NCBI RefSeq assembly: GCF_041296385.1
Contig: NW_027183804.1
Coordinates: 2,108,001 to 2,172,000 of the forward strand
Origin: Aphelocoma coerulescens
Taxonomy: Eukaryota; Chordata; Aves; Passeriformes; Corvidae
Direction of reading: 5' to 3'
Length of the DNA stretch: 64,000 bases
A program made the translations under genes and the position numbers. The notes beneath the pieces are model-generated. The model was not told where the DNA came from. It saw nothing but the letters and a program-made list of their open reading frames with translations, and searched no databases. Below are positions 32,424 to 43,847 of this stretch, piece after piece (position 1 is the first letter of the stretch; each line of letters opens with the position of its first letter).

Positions 32424-32650
32424 GGCACTGACCAGGACAGGTTGGTGGACAGGAACATCCACAACCCAGAGCAGCTCAGGCACTTCAGCAGCGATTTGGG
32501 CACTTTGGGGGGGACACCCTGGATGGGCAGACCCAGGGAAGGGACTGGGACACACAACTGGAATTCCTGGAGAACAGACGGGCTCAGGTGCACACGTTCT
32601 GCCCCCACAACTGTGAGATTGTGGCCCCAATCTGCCTGGCTTCACAGCCC
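32424..32650 (+). pseudogene. MHC class IIB beta-1 domain relic, copy 2
   Basis: The plus strand reads GTDQDRLVDRNIHNPEQLRH then FSSDLGTLGG. A disrupted middle follows, and then VHTFCPHNCEIVAP in another frame. It is better preserved than copy 1: DR and NPEQ are intact, and the cysteine of the CRHNY-like end is present. It still has a frameshift and a lost middle segment. Confidence 0.72.
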
Positions 32651-33144
32651 CACAACACTCAGATCCTCCCAAATATTCCCCTGAACCCCAAATTCACCCC
32701 CAAATTGCGGGAAAATGGTGCAGCTTTAGATGTCTTTAAATTTTTATTTTTACCCCAATTTTTGCTGTTTCAATGGGATTAACATAGAAATTACTTAGGC
32801 TGCAAAAGACCTCCAAGATCATCCGGGGTGGCTTGATACCACCAGAAGAAACAATTGGACAGAGTAGATGAAAATTTTTAGGGCATAAAGTTAAAAAATC
32901 AGCTCTTCCCAATGAATTTCCAATGTTGATCTGAGTCCTGATGGATGTTCCTGCCCCTGCGTTCACCCAGGTGCCTACAGGGATCCAGGAGAACGTGGAG
33001 AGCACCAGCCAGGGGTCTTCCCAACCTGGATCACAGGGAATGTGGGCCACCAGGGCTCTGCCAAACGTGGCTCCTCTGATGGGAGATGGATTTGGAGCAG
33101 AGGACAAAGCTCTTCCCGCAGTCGGGGCACTCGCAGGGCTTCCC

Positions 33145-34052
33145 TTAGTGGTGCCTCCATTGGTGTTGGGTCAAGTGAGAGCTCCTGGAGAAGCTCTTCC
33201 CACACTGGGGACACTCGTAGGGCCTCTCCCCGGTGTGGATGCGCCGGTGGGTGATGAGGGTGGAGTTTTGCTTGAATCCCTTCCTGCAGTCGGGGCAGCG
33301 GAAGGGCCTCTCATCCGTGTGAATCCGCTCGTGCAGGAGGAGATTGGAGCTGCTCTGAAACCTCTTCCCACACTCAGGACACTCGTAGGGCCTCTCCCCA
33401 GTGTGGATGCGCCGGTGGCGGATCAGGTTGGAGGTCCAGCTGAAGCTCTTCCCACATTCCCCACATTCATAGGGCTTCTCCCCAGTGTGGATCCTCTGGT
33501 GGTCGATCAGGTAGGAGCTCCACCTGAAGCTCTTCCCACATTCCCCACACATGTGGGGCTTCTCCCCATTGTGAAGCTGCTCATGAACCACCAGCTCTGG
33601 CCTCTGGCTGGATCTCTGGCTGCCTTCCTGGCACAGGGTGGGTCTTTCCTCCTCAGAGCACCCTGGGCTGCGTTTGCAGCCCCTCATCCTAAGGGATCTC
33701 CGGGGCTTTTCCTCCCCGTTGGATTCCTGAGCTGTGGAGCCGGTCAAAACGGCCTCTTCCACCAGGTTCTGCCGCGGGGATTTGTCCTCCCTGGGCTCCG
33801 TCCTCAGCTCCTTGTCTGGGGAGGAAGGACAAGGAGAGGATGGGATTTGCCTCCGTGCCACAGGGAAGGGGAAGGAGATCCCCCCAGTCCGTCCCCGGCA
33901 GGACGGCGTCGGCAGCGGGGTTGTCCTGCAGCCGGGGGCGATGCTGGGCTGGGAGATGGAGCAGGAGAGAGGGGGAAAGGGGCACTGACTTCCTCCTCAC
34001 CTGCCTGGGGCTCCCGGGGCATCTTCCTCTTCCTCACAGCCTCCTCCTCCAT
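33145..34052 (-). CDS. C2H2 zinc-finger protein, copy 2 (5 fingers)
   Basis: Exon 1 (34,052-34,001) starts with ATG and reads [17 protein letters not shown]. It joins in phase across an intron (donor GTGAGG, acceptor TCCCCAG) to exon 2 (33,815-33,145), for 240 residues. After the [12 protein letters not shown] leader and the degenerate finger come five canonical C2H2 fingers with TGE(K/R)PY linkers. Leader, introns and 3' flank closely match copy 1, which has four more fingers, so the array has expanded or contracted. The role is probably DNA binding in the nucleus. As in copy 1, a complete C2H2 finger follows in frame right after the TAA. Confidence 0.85.
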
Positions 34053-34985
34053 CTGGCCAAGGGTTGGGAATGGGAAATCCTGATTTGGGGAGAAACAAGG
34101 GATGAACATGTTGAGTGTAAGATCCCTCTGCCCAAGTCCACCTCTAGAAGTCACTGGGCACTGTGTGTCCATAAAAATCTGCTCTGAAAAAGCCTCTCAG
34201 GAGTTCCCTGTCTCTGGTCTCTCCCCTTTGGTGTTTGGGGGTTCCCCCCTGTCCCAGCTGCTGGGGGTCCCTCTTTTATTGGGGTCCCCCTCTCTACTTG
34301 GTCTCCAACCTCCCCAGACTGCTGAGAGTCCAGGAATCCAAAAGCTCCCTGCTTTGGTCTCCCCACTTAGGGATGCTGGGGGTTATGGGGTCCCCAGGTC
34401 CCTTCTCCCCTTATTCTCTGCTTCGGGGTGCAGGGGGTCCAAGGAGTCCCCCCTCCCCTTCTCCCGGCTGTTGAGGGTCCCGCAAATAGTGGTGCTCCCC
34501 CCTTTTGGGGCTCCCCACTTTGGGGCCCTGGGGCTCACAGGGGTTTGCTCCTCCAGACTGCTGGGGCTCCCCTGGTCCCGGTACTGCCCCTCTCTGCTCG
34601 TCCCACTCTGGGGGTCCCGAGGTTCCCCCTCCGGCTCTCCCAAGGGGTCCCGCAGCCCCCTGGCTCCGGGCTGGAGGTGGCCGTGACTGACTCGGGCAGA
34701 CCCAACCCCCACCACGGGCCGTACCCCACATCCCCCTGCCCGCTGCCAGGGCTCTGCTGGCACCGCCACCGGGACCCCCAGAAACACCTCCTGGGGACCC
34801 CCAATGTCCTCACAAGGGGCATTTTCTGCTCAGCTTTGGAGTTCTTCATTCTCCAAACATCCCCCCCAAAAAAACACAACCCAGGGAACCCCCCCGGGAT
34901 ATCTGGGCTGAGCTCCCCCTCCCCGGGCACCTGTGGGATGGGGGGCGATGATCCCACGGGTGGGGGGAGGGAGCGCTCAACCTCA
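34053..34985. other. Probable intron and 5' flank of zinc-finger copy 2
   Basis: GGGGTCCC-type sequence like 24.3-25.0 kb, ending with a GATATCTGGGCTGAGCTCCC..CACCTGTGGGATGGGGGG junction as in the 5' cassettes. The purine-rich promoter part is missing; a 2-kb minisatellite starts instead. Confidence 0.5.
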
Positions 34986-37016
34986 TGTGGGGAGTGACTG
35001 GGTCTGAACTGGGGGCAACTGGGTTCAACTGGAACCACACTGGGAGATAATGGGAGCAGCTGTGCCCATGCTGGGGTCATACTGGGATCCTAATGGAACT
35101 GACTGGGATGATACTGGGAGTGTCTGAGGATGACTGCGACCATACTGGAATCAGACTGGGAGGGACTGGAAAGGTGCTGGACATGACTGGAACCATACTG
35201 GAGGTGACTGGGAGCAACAGAGACCGTGCTGAGAGCAAATGGGTTTGTATTTGGAGTAACTGGGAGTGACTGGATTCATACTGGGAGCAACTGGGCCCAC
35301 ACTGGGAGTGACAGGGAGTCACTCTGGGCATGACTGGAATAATACTGGGAGTATCTGGGAGTGACTGGGGTCATACTGGGAGTGACTGTAACCATGCTGG
35401 GGGTGACTGGGATCATACTGGCATTGAGAGGGAGCAGTTGGGATCACATTTGGGGACACTGGGACCATACTGGAAGTGACTGGACCATACTGGAAGTAAC
35501 TACGGGTCCTACTGGGGCCATACTGGGAGGCACTGGAATTACAGCAGGTGTGAATGGAACCATGCTGGGGGTTGCTGGGAGCTGCTGGGCCCATGTTGGG
35601 AGGAAAATGTGGACACATTGGGAGCAACTGGGATCAACTGGAAGGTACTGGAACCATGCTGAGGGCACTGAGACCACAACTGAGGCCACAACTGGGGCCA
35701 CAGCTGGGATCATACTGGGAGCAACTGGGACCATACTTTGGGAAACTGACAGAAACTGGGATCATGCTAGAGGACCCTGGAAGTAACTGGGAAAGACTGG
35801 GATCATTCTGCGGTAACTGGAACCTTACTGGGGCAACTGGGAGTGCCTGGCAATGACTACAAACATGCTGAGGGCAACTGGGATATACTGGGAGTGTCTG
35901 TAACCATACTGGGGGTGACTGGAATCACACTGGGAACAGCTGGGATCATGCTGGGGGGAAATGAGACCATGCTGGGGGCACCTGGGAGCAACTGGATCTA
36001 TGCTGGGGGAAACTGGGCATGACTGGGACTATTCTAGGGGCAACTGGGATCATACTGGGAGGAACTGGGAACAACTGGAACTATGCTGGGGGCAACTGGG
36101 ATCATACTGGAATCACAGTGGGTCCATGCTGGGGGAGACGGGGATCATACTGAGGGTGACTGGAATCATACTGGGATTGACTGGGAGTGGCTGTGAGCAA
36201 CTGGAATTGTGCTGAATGCAGCTGGGAAGAAATGGGAGTGACTGGGAGCATGCTGGGGGTGACTGGGATATACTGGGAGAGACAGGGAGTCACGGGGATC
36301 ATACTGGAGGCTACTGGGCTCATGCTGGCATTGACAGGGAGCAACTGGGATCACCCTGGGGGCCACTGGCATCATACTGGGAGTGACGGGGGCCTTGCTG
36401 GGATTATAGCGGGTGTCAGTGGGGGTTACAGGGAGCTACCAGGCCCATGCTGAGAGCCTACTGGGGATGCACTGGGAGGAACTGGGAATGATAGGATGCA
36501 TGCTGGTGACAACTGGGATGTACTGGCAGGGGCTGGGATAAATCTGGGGGCAACTGATCCCTGCTGAGGTAACTGGGAGTGCCTGGGAATGACCATGAGA
36601 ATGGTCAGGGCAACTGGGATATACTGGGAGTGTCTGAGACCATGTGGGTGCTGACTGGGACCACACTGGGTGTGACTGGGAATGTGCTGGGGGCAACTGG
36701 GAGCAATTGTGAGTGACTGGGGCCCTGCTGGGAGAGTCTGGCATCATACTGGGAGTGACTGGGACTATGCTGGGGCAACTGGGAGAACTGGGAACACACT
36801 GGACAAAAGTGGGAGGAACTGGGAGCAACTGAGACTGTGCTGGGGGCAAATTGCATCATAATGGGCGGTGACTGGGAGTGACTGGGTTCATACTGGGAGC
36901 AACAGGGAGTGAGGGGAAGTGACCAGGATCATACTGGGATCATACTGGGCTCATACTGGGACTGATGAGGAAACTGGAACCACTCGGGGAGGGAACTGGG
37001 CTCATACTGGGAGCAG
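34986..37016. repeat. Two-kilobase minisatellite (ACTGGGA core)
   Basis: The core ACTGGGA is repeated about every 12-16 bp in combinations such as ACTGGGAGTGACTGGGA and ATCATACTGGGAGCAACTGG. ORFs occur on both strands because stops are rare in the unit, but none looks like a protein. Confidence 0.95.
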
Positions 37017-37140
37017 CCCTTCCCGGCCCCGGGACCCCCGAGCCCCTTTCCCAGCCCCGGGACCCCCGAGCCCCTTTCCCAGCCCCGGGACCCCCGAGCC
37101 CCTTTCCCGGCCCCGGGACCCCCGAGCCCACTTCCCGGCC
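37017..37140. repeat. 28-bp tandem repeat, about 4 units
   Basis: Units of CCCCGGGACCCCCGAGCC plus CCTTTCCCAG follow directly on the end of the minisatellite. Confidence 0.93.
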
Positions 37141-37670
37141 GTGCCGCCCCTGCAGCCCCCAGACCCCCCCGCCGCGGTCCCGCCAATCCCAGGGGTCCCC
37201 CCTCTCGGGGTCCCCGCTTTGGGCTTCTGGGGCTCTCCTCTCTCCGGGGTCCCGCTTAGGGAAGCCGCGGCTCTCCCGGGGGTCCCCAAAACCGGTGTCC
37301 CCCCGCCCCCCCGGCCCCGCGCCGTCCCCACGGGGCCCCGGCAGAGCTCGGAGGGCCCGGCCCGGGAAGCCCAACCCCCACCGCGGGGGGACCCGCATCC
37401 CCCCGCCCCCGCCGGGGCTCTGCCGCCACCGACACCGGGACCCCCAAAAACACCGCCCGGGACCCCCCGATATCCGCCCGAGGGGCATCTGCGGCTCGCC
37501 TTTGGAGTGCCGCAAGCTCCAAACATCGCGCCGCCCGCCCCGACAGAGAGGATGAAACTGCGAGCCCCAAATAGATTTCCTGCGAGCTCCAAATATCCCT
37601 CCCCCCTCCAAAAGCACCGCCCGGGATGTTTGGGCCGAGCTCCCCCTCCCCGGGCACCTGCGGGATGCGG
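37141..37670. other. Zinc-finger-type intron sequence, no coding exon
   Basis: Same sequence style as the zinc-finger introns, and it ends in a CACCTGCGGGATG junction. No zinc-finger exon is present between here and the minisatellite, so this looks like a 5' end separated from its coding exon. Confidence 0.4.
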
Positions 37671-38040
37671 GGCGGGCGATGCTCCCGGCCCGAGCGGCTG
37701 CGGATGCAGAGAGCGCTGCCCGCACGTGGAGCCTCCTCCGCCTGCTCCGCCTCCTCCGCCTGCTCCGCCTCCTCCGCCTGCTCCGCCTCCTCCGCCTGCT
37801 CCGCCTCCTCCTTCTTCCCCCCGTCCCTCCTCTTCCTCCTCCTCTGTCCCGCCTCCTCCTCCTCCTGCCCTTCCTCCGTCGCTGCGGCCGCGGCCCGGGA
37901 GCTCTCGGGGCAGCGGGGCCGGGCCGGGCCACGATGGGAAAGGGCTGGGTCAGCCCAGGGCGAGCTGGGGCAGCGGAGGTTTGGGGCAACAATGGGAAAG
38001 GGGTGGGAGAGGGGGGATCCGGGGAGGTGGGACAGCGGGA
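37671..38040 (-). promoter_or_regulatory. Zinc-finger 5' exon/promoter-like cassette 3 with 18-bp repeat
   Basis: The third member of the cassette family. It contains about 4.5 units of the 18-bp repeat CCTCCTCCGCCTGCTCCG at 37,731-37,812 and a CpG-rich flank. The position fits a promoter reading to the left. Confidence 0.5.
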
Positions 38041-38398
38041 AAGGGGTTCCACTGGGGTCCCCCAGTTAACCCCAGCACCCCCAAACCCCGTCCCAGCCCT
38101 CCCCGTTCCCTCGCCACCCCCGGCTGAGTGGGGGGCTCAGCCCAGGACCTGTCGCCGTTCGGGGCTCCCCCGAGTGCAGCAAACGGGAGAGTGCCCCCCG
38201 GGTGAAATTTTGGGGTTCGCTCTGCCATCGGCGCTTTAAGATGCCCCGGGAAAGTCGGTGCCCACTATAACTCCCGTTAAAAGGGCAACACCATTCCCGT
38301 TGATTCCGGCAGCGGAGCCCCGGGTCGGGGTTTGGGGGTCCCGGGAGGGTTTGGGGGTCCCAGCGAGGTTTGGGGGTACCGGCAGGGTTTGGGGGTAC

Positions 38399-39062
38399 CT
38401 GGGTGGTGCCGATGATGGCGATGGGGACCCCGTGCTGGGGCTGAACATTCGCGAGGGGCTCCTGGGGGGTTTTGTGGGTCCCGGTGGTTTTGTGGGTTCC
38501 CGAGGGGGGTTTTCAGGAGTCCCAAAGTGGGGGTTTGGGTGATCCCGGTGGGAATATTTGTGTGTCCCAAGGCTGTTTTGGAGTCCCTGCCGGTGATGGA
38601 GATGGGGACCCTGTGCCAGTTATAAACCTTCTCAAGGGGGTCCGGGGGGTGTTGGGAGGTCCCGTGGGAATTTTGGTGTCCTGAGAGGGTTTTGGGGGGT
38701 CTGTATGGGGCTTTGCATCCTGGGGAGTTTTTGGAGGGTCCCGGGGATATTTTTGGGGTCCCAGGAAAGGTTGGGGTTCCCCGGGGGGGTGTTGGGGATT
38801 CCCGGGAGGTTTTGGGGTACCTGGGCGATGCCGGTGACAGAGCTGGGGACCCCGTGCCGGGTATGAACCTTCTCGCTGCGCACGGGCAGCGTCAGCGTGT
38901 TCAGGGAGATCCTGGGGGGCCCGGGGGTTCACCCCAAATCCCGGGGGAGCCCAAATGCTGAGGGACCCCCGAACTCCCCTCACCGCTGGATCTGCTGCAG
39001 GCAGGGGGGCACCAGCACTCGGCCCCCACCCCCCACTCTCACGGGGGGGCTGCAGAAGAAAT
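38399..39062 (-). pseudogene. FLOT1: Flotillin-1 exons 2 and 3, exon 3 present in three forms
   Basis: On the minus strand, exon 39,062-38,984 encodes FFCSPPVRVGGGGRVLVPP then CLQQIQ and ends in a GTGAGG donor. Exon 38,911-38,821 completes the arginine and encodes [20 protein letters not shown] then [10 protein letters not shown] before GTACCC. Both match flotillin-1 near its N-terminus, the start of the PHB/SPFH domain of this membrane-raft scaffold, and their phases agree. Two decayed repeats of exon 3 follow: about 38,645-38,590 (EKVYNWHRVPISITG) and 38,455-38,399 (QHGVPIAIIGTTQ, with the GTACCC donor kept). No other flotillin exon was seen in the window, so the gene is at least fragmentary here. 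Confidence 0.8.
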
Positions 39063-39149
39063 CTGGGGGGCACAGACGGGTGAATGGGAGCTGGGGGTCC
39101 AGGCTTGGGAGCTGAGGGCTGGTGGTTCCAGAGCTGGGTGAGGGGGCTG

Positions 39150-39433
39150 GGCAGGTCCAGGGCTGGATGCTGAGAGCTGGGGGGATCCAGGGCTGGATGA
39201 TGGGAACTGGGGGGATCCAGGGCTGGGTGATGGGAGCTGGGGGGATCCAGGGCTGGGTGATGGGAGCTGGGGGGATCCAGGGCTGGATGCTGGGAGCTGG
39301 GGGGATCCAGGGCTGGGTGATGGGAGCTGGGGGGATCCAGGGCTGGATGATGGGAGCTGGGGGGATCCAGGACTGGATGATGGGAGCTGGGGGGATCCAG
39401 GGCTGGGTGCTGGGAGCTGGGGGGATCCAGGTC
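39150..39433. repeat. 30-bp minisatellite, about 9 units
   Basis: Units of CTGGGGGGATCCAGGGCTGG plus ATGATGGGAG. As 30 is a multiple of three, an open frame runs through on both strands, but it is not a credible protein. The array lies just upstream of flotillin exon 2 (minus), probably in its intron. Confidence 0.97.
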
Positions 39434-40549
39434 TGATGCTGGTTCCGAGGTGCTCAATGGATGCTGATTCTGGTTTCAGGTTCTACTTCACTCTGCATCA
39501 GGAAGACTCTCGAGCTGATAGTTTCTTCTGTCACTTCCCTACCTACAAGTCCCTGGCCCTGCCTACCAGCAGATTCACAGGGTCTGTTTGCAGAGACACA
39601 TTCATCACATTCCTTTCAATGTTTCCCTGAAATCGCTGTATTGTTACACTGAATCCAACAAATCTTTGCTTTTGGTGGATGCCTTTTTCTTGGAATGGAC
39701 AAGAGACCTTCATGTGTGCAAGCCGTGTGCCTTCCTGCTTGCTCTACTCTGAGGGCAAAAGTCGCTTTCTCTGTTCAGCTGTGCTGCTCCTTTCCACTGT
39801 GCTGGCTCCAACAATGAACACTGGCACTTCAAACCAGTGGGAGGAGTTGGAAAATTGGAGTGAAAATAGATTATCCAGAACCACCCTTGATCTGTCCTCG
39901 CTCACTCACTGGGCTTGAGGAGATCCTTGGTAAGTGCTGCCCGGGAAGCCTGTGAAAACAGGAGTCAATCTGATTTTACCACCCGTGTGCTGTAATGCAG
40001 CCTCCAAAAGGAGCGATGCTTTTCTGCACCTGTGCACACACGTGTCTAAAGCACGGGAATCCTCCATTAGCTCCACATTCATTCTGAGGCTTTGCACCCA
40101 GCTGTTGATTTGGTCCTGATGTTGCTCATTTTAGCTTCAATGGTTGCAAAACAAAGCAGATCAGTGGAAATGAGAAATACAAAATTTTTTAAAAAACTAA
40201 GAACACCCACTGACAACATTGCAGATTATTTTTTTACAGTATACTTTTTATTAAATCCTCTGTCAGTAGATATGTTCCTCCTAATTCCTTTATGCCTTTT
40301 GAACCACAGCTATTTATCGTTATTCCTTTTTAGTATTTGTTATGCTTTTTAAACCCCATGTATAACAGGCTGATGCAATCAGAAGTAGTTTTCTATCCCA
40401 AACAGACTGAAAAACTCACTTCTTCATCCCAAAGAGACTAAAGCCGGTGTGTTTGGCGTCCCATCTCCCACAGTCGGTCCCGGTATCTCCGCAGGGGATT
40501 TCTGCCCTGGGGCAGCCCCGTGGCCATGGTGACACCCTGAAACATAGAT
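39434..40549. other. Intergenic, no gene recognised
   Basis: AT-richer DNA with only short ORFs. A minus-strand frame at about 40,530-40,440 (MATGLPQGRNPLRRYRD) is open but unrecognised. Confidence 0.4.
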
Positions 40550-41270
40550 TTAAAAGAAACAGAAAGATTTTAGTTATAGGCTAGCTGGGTTGAAATGAGT
40601 TAGAATAAGAAAGAATTTGAGCTGGACTAGAGTTAATTAAAATAGTTAGGAGAGCTAGATTTGAAATGCTTTTTAAGATGTTAGTAATTGATTACGGAAT
40701 AATTGATGCTCTGTCATTTCTGTGTTTGTTTAGCTGTGCTTAGAACGAGGAACAGAAATATTGATCAGTTGGTGTAGGGAACAAGGACAATTCCCAATTT
40801 CCTCCCTCTGTGGGAACGTATTCAAAAGTCAGGCAAGAGGAAATTGGGAGGTCACTAACGTAATTAAGATTGTTAAAGTTCAGAAAGGCAAAAAAGGTCC
40901 AAGTGAGGGAGATGAGCTTACTTCATCTGTCTGGGACCACCGACCCAATTCGAGAGCAGCCACTCAATTCAGAGCACGCACTGCGCATGCTTAATGCCAT
41001 TAAAGCTCATTTCCATACGAAGCGGAGAATGGGAGGGGTCACTGTTAGAAATATGTATTTGTAGTTTGGATATTCATCACTTTTGTGGCTAAATGAACTC
41101 TGTAACCGTTCATACCTGGGCACTGCGCATTAGGAAGCTGTTCCACGCCGCTGTCCGGCGCCAATCAAACATTCACTTTCTAACTCTAAACTGTTAGAGA
41201 GCTTTTGTCTGTCTCAGCTGGATATCGATATGAGATCGATATTCACATCTTGGTAAATCAAGCCCCGAGC
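40550..41270. mobile_element. LTR-like AT-rich sequence
   Basis: It starts TGAAACATAG and has the composition of an avian LTR, including a direct repeat of ATCGATAT around 41,223-41,242. No partner LTR or target-site duplication was found, so this is a tentative call. A pyrimidine-rich stretch (41,330-41,440) follows. Confidence 0.3.
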
Positions 41271-41599
41271 ACGGACACTGGGGCCGGTGTGCGAAGGCGT
41301 TTGGGGCTGCACGGACGTTCCTTAGCAGCAATGTTTGTCTTTATTCTCTCTATCTTTACTCTCACTCTATTCTCTTTCTTCTTATTGTCTCTCTCATTTC
41401 CCCTCTCTCTCTTTCTCTCTTTATTCTCTCTCAGAAGAAAATGACTACAAAAGCTGAATTTTTTAGCAATCTAATATTGAACATTTATTAGTCGAACAAA
41501 GGCAAATCACAGCGCTGGGGCGCTTGGCAATATTGCCAGAGGCGCCCTCCATTCATTTTCCTGTGGACTTAAGGACTCTCTTAAACTGTTCCATATTCA

Positions 41600-43715
41600 T
41601 TAAGCCCAGTTCCTGGGAGTGAAGTGGCAAGATGGACGGCGTCAGATTCCCACTGAGGTTGTCAATAAGATCAAAGCAATGTCTCCACTGACCAACAAGA
41701 AGGAAACACAAGCTTTCCTAGGTGCCATAGGCTTTTGGAGGATGCATATTCCTCAGTACAGCCAGATTGTGAGTCCTCTTTACCTGGTTACCTGCAAGAA
41801 GAACAATTTCCACTGGGGCCCTGAACAGCAACAAGCTTTTGCCCAAATCAAGCAGGAAATCGCTCATGCCATAGCCCTTGGCCCAGTCAGGACAGGACCC
41901 AAAGTGAAGAACGTGCTCTACTCTGCAGCTGGGAGCCATGGTCTGTCCTGGAGCCTTTGGCAGAAGGTGTCTGGTGAGACTCGAGGTCGACCACTGGGAT
42001 TTTGGAGCCGAAGCTACAGAGGGTCTGAAGCCAACTACACTCCCACAGAGAAGGAAATCTTGGCAGCTTATGAAGGAATCCAAGCCGCCTCAGAGGTAAT
42101 CGGCACAGAGGCACAACTCCTCCTGGCACCCCGACTACCGGTGCTGGGGTGGATGTTCAAAGCAGAGGTTCCCTCTACCCACCACGCCACCAATGCCACA
42201 TGGAGCAAATGGATTGCTCTCATCACACAGCGCGCCTGTATCGGAAAACTGAATCGCCCTGGAATTTTGGAAATAATCACAAACTGGCCAGAAGGTGAAA
42301 ACTTTGGTCTCGCTGATGAACAAGAACAAGTGACACGTGCTGAAGAAGCTCCACCGTACAACCAACTGCCATCAGAAGATAGACGCTATGCTCTTTTCAC
42401 CGACGGTTCTTGTCGCATCGTAGGGATGAAACGAAAGTGAAAAGCAGCCGTATGGAGTCCCACACGACGGGTTGCAGAAGCTACTGAAGGAGAAGGTGGA
42501 TCAAGCCAATTCGCTGAACTCAAAGCTGTTCAACTAGCCCTGGACATTGCTGAAAGAGAGAAGTGGCCAAAGCTCTACCTCTACACTGATTCATGGATGG
42601 TAGCCAATGCTCTGTGGGGATGGTTAGAAAAGTGGGAAAAAGCTAATTGGCTGCGTAGGGGAAAACCAATCTGGGCTGCTGAAGAGTGGAAAGACATCGC
42701 TGCCCGAGTAAGAAAGCTGGTTGTGAAAGTCTGCCATGTAGATGCCCATGTCCCCAAGAGTAGGGCTAATGAGGAACACCAAAACAACAGGCAGGTAGAT
42801 CAGGCTGCAAAGATAGAAGTGTCACAGATAGATTCAGATTGGAAACGTAAAGGAGAGTTGTTCCTAGCTCAATGGGCCCATGATGCCTCAGGCCATCAGG
42901 GCAGAGATGCCACCTATAAGTGGGCACGAGACCGAGGGGTGGATCTAACCATGGACAGTATCTCCCAGGTGATCCATGACTGTGAGACATGCGCTGCGAT
43001 CAAGCAGGCCAAGCGGGTGAAGCCCCTGTGGTACGGTGGGCGATGGTCCAAATACAAGTATGGGGAGGCCTGGCAGATTGATTACATCACACTGCCTCAA
43101 ACCCTCCAAGGCAAGCGCCATGTGCTCACAATGGTAGAAGCCACCACAGGATGGCTGGAGACCTACCCTGTGCCTCACGCTACAGCCCGGAACACCATCC
43201 TGGGCCTGGAAAAGCAAGTCCTTTGGAGGCATGGCACCCCTGAGAGAATTGAATCTGACAATGGGACTCATTTTAAGAATAGCCTTATTAACACCTGGGC
43301 TAGAGAACATGGCATTGAGTGGGTGTACCACATCCCTTACCATGCACCAGCTGCAGGCAAAGTGGAACAGTGCCATGGATTGTTGAAAACCACCTTGAAG
43401 GCACTGAGTGGGGGAACTTTCAAAAATTGGGAGCAGCATCTGGCAAAGGCCACCTGGTTAGTTAACACCCGAGGTTCCACCAAGAGAGCTGGTCCAGCCC
43501 AATCTGAATCCCTGCATACAACAGATGGAGATAAGGTCCCAGTAGTGCATGTCAGAGGTCTGTTAGGAAAGACTGTGTGGATAAATTCTGCCTCGAGTAC
43601 AGACAAACCCACCCGTGGGGTTGTCTTTGCTCAGGGACCTGGTTGCACGTGGTGGGTAATGCAGAAAGATGGAACAACACGTTGTGTACCGCAGGGAGAT
43701 CTGATTGTTGTGTGA
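41600..43715 (+). pseudogene. ERV-L-type pol: RT end, RNase H and integrase, one internal stop
   Basis: One frame runs from 41,601 (QFLGVKWQDG, RT connection) to 43,715, interrupted only by TGA at 42,438-42,440. RNase H shows FTDGSC, QFAELKAV, YTDSW and CHVDAH, that is, the acidic active-site residues. Integrase shows the zinc-binding H..GHQG..C..C region (about 42,875-43,000), WQIDYI and ESDNGTHF for the two core aspartates, and the glutamate in KVEQCHG. The end reads CVPQGDLIVV. The RT palm, gag and 5' LTR are missing. No dUTPase or env follows before the LTR. It is far better preserved than the other ERVs here and is presumably younger. Confidence 0.88.
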
Positions 43716-43788
43716 AAACCATCTGTAATGTGGAATGCCTGGGTACCACTGCTTGCTGATTGTCACTCTCACTGTTCGTACATAGCTG

Positions 43789-43846
<58 letters not shown>
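43789..43846. repeat. (TATATG)n microsatellite inside the ERV-L 3' end
   Basis: About nine units of TGTATA/TATATG between the pol stop and the polypurine tract. Confidence 0.95.

Positions 43847-43847
<1 letters not shown>

Noticed and set aside
36919..38127. 402-codon plus ORF and 370-codon minus ORF
   Set aside because: Cover the 28-bp and 18-bp tandem repeats; Pro-rich or Arg-rich repeats rather than protein.
40440..40530. Minus-strand frame beginning MATGLPQGRNP
   Set aside because: Only about 30 codons, unrecognised and without visible neighbours; not enough to call a gene.
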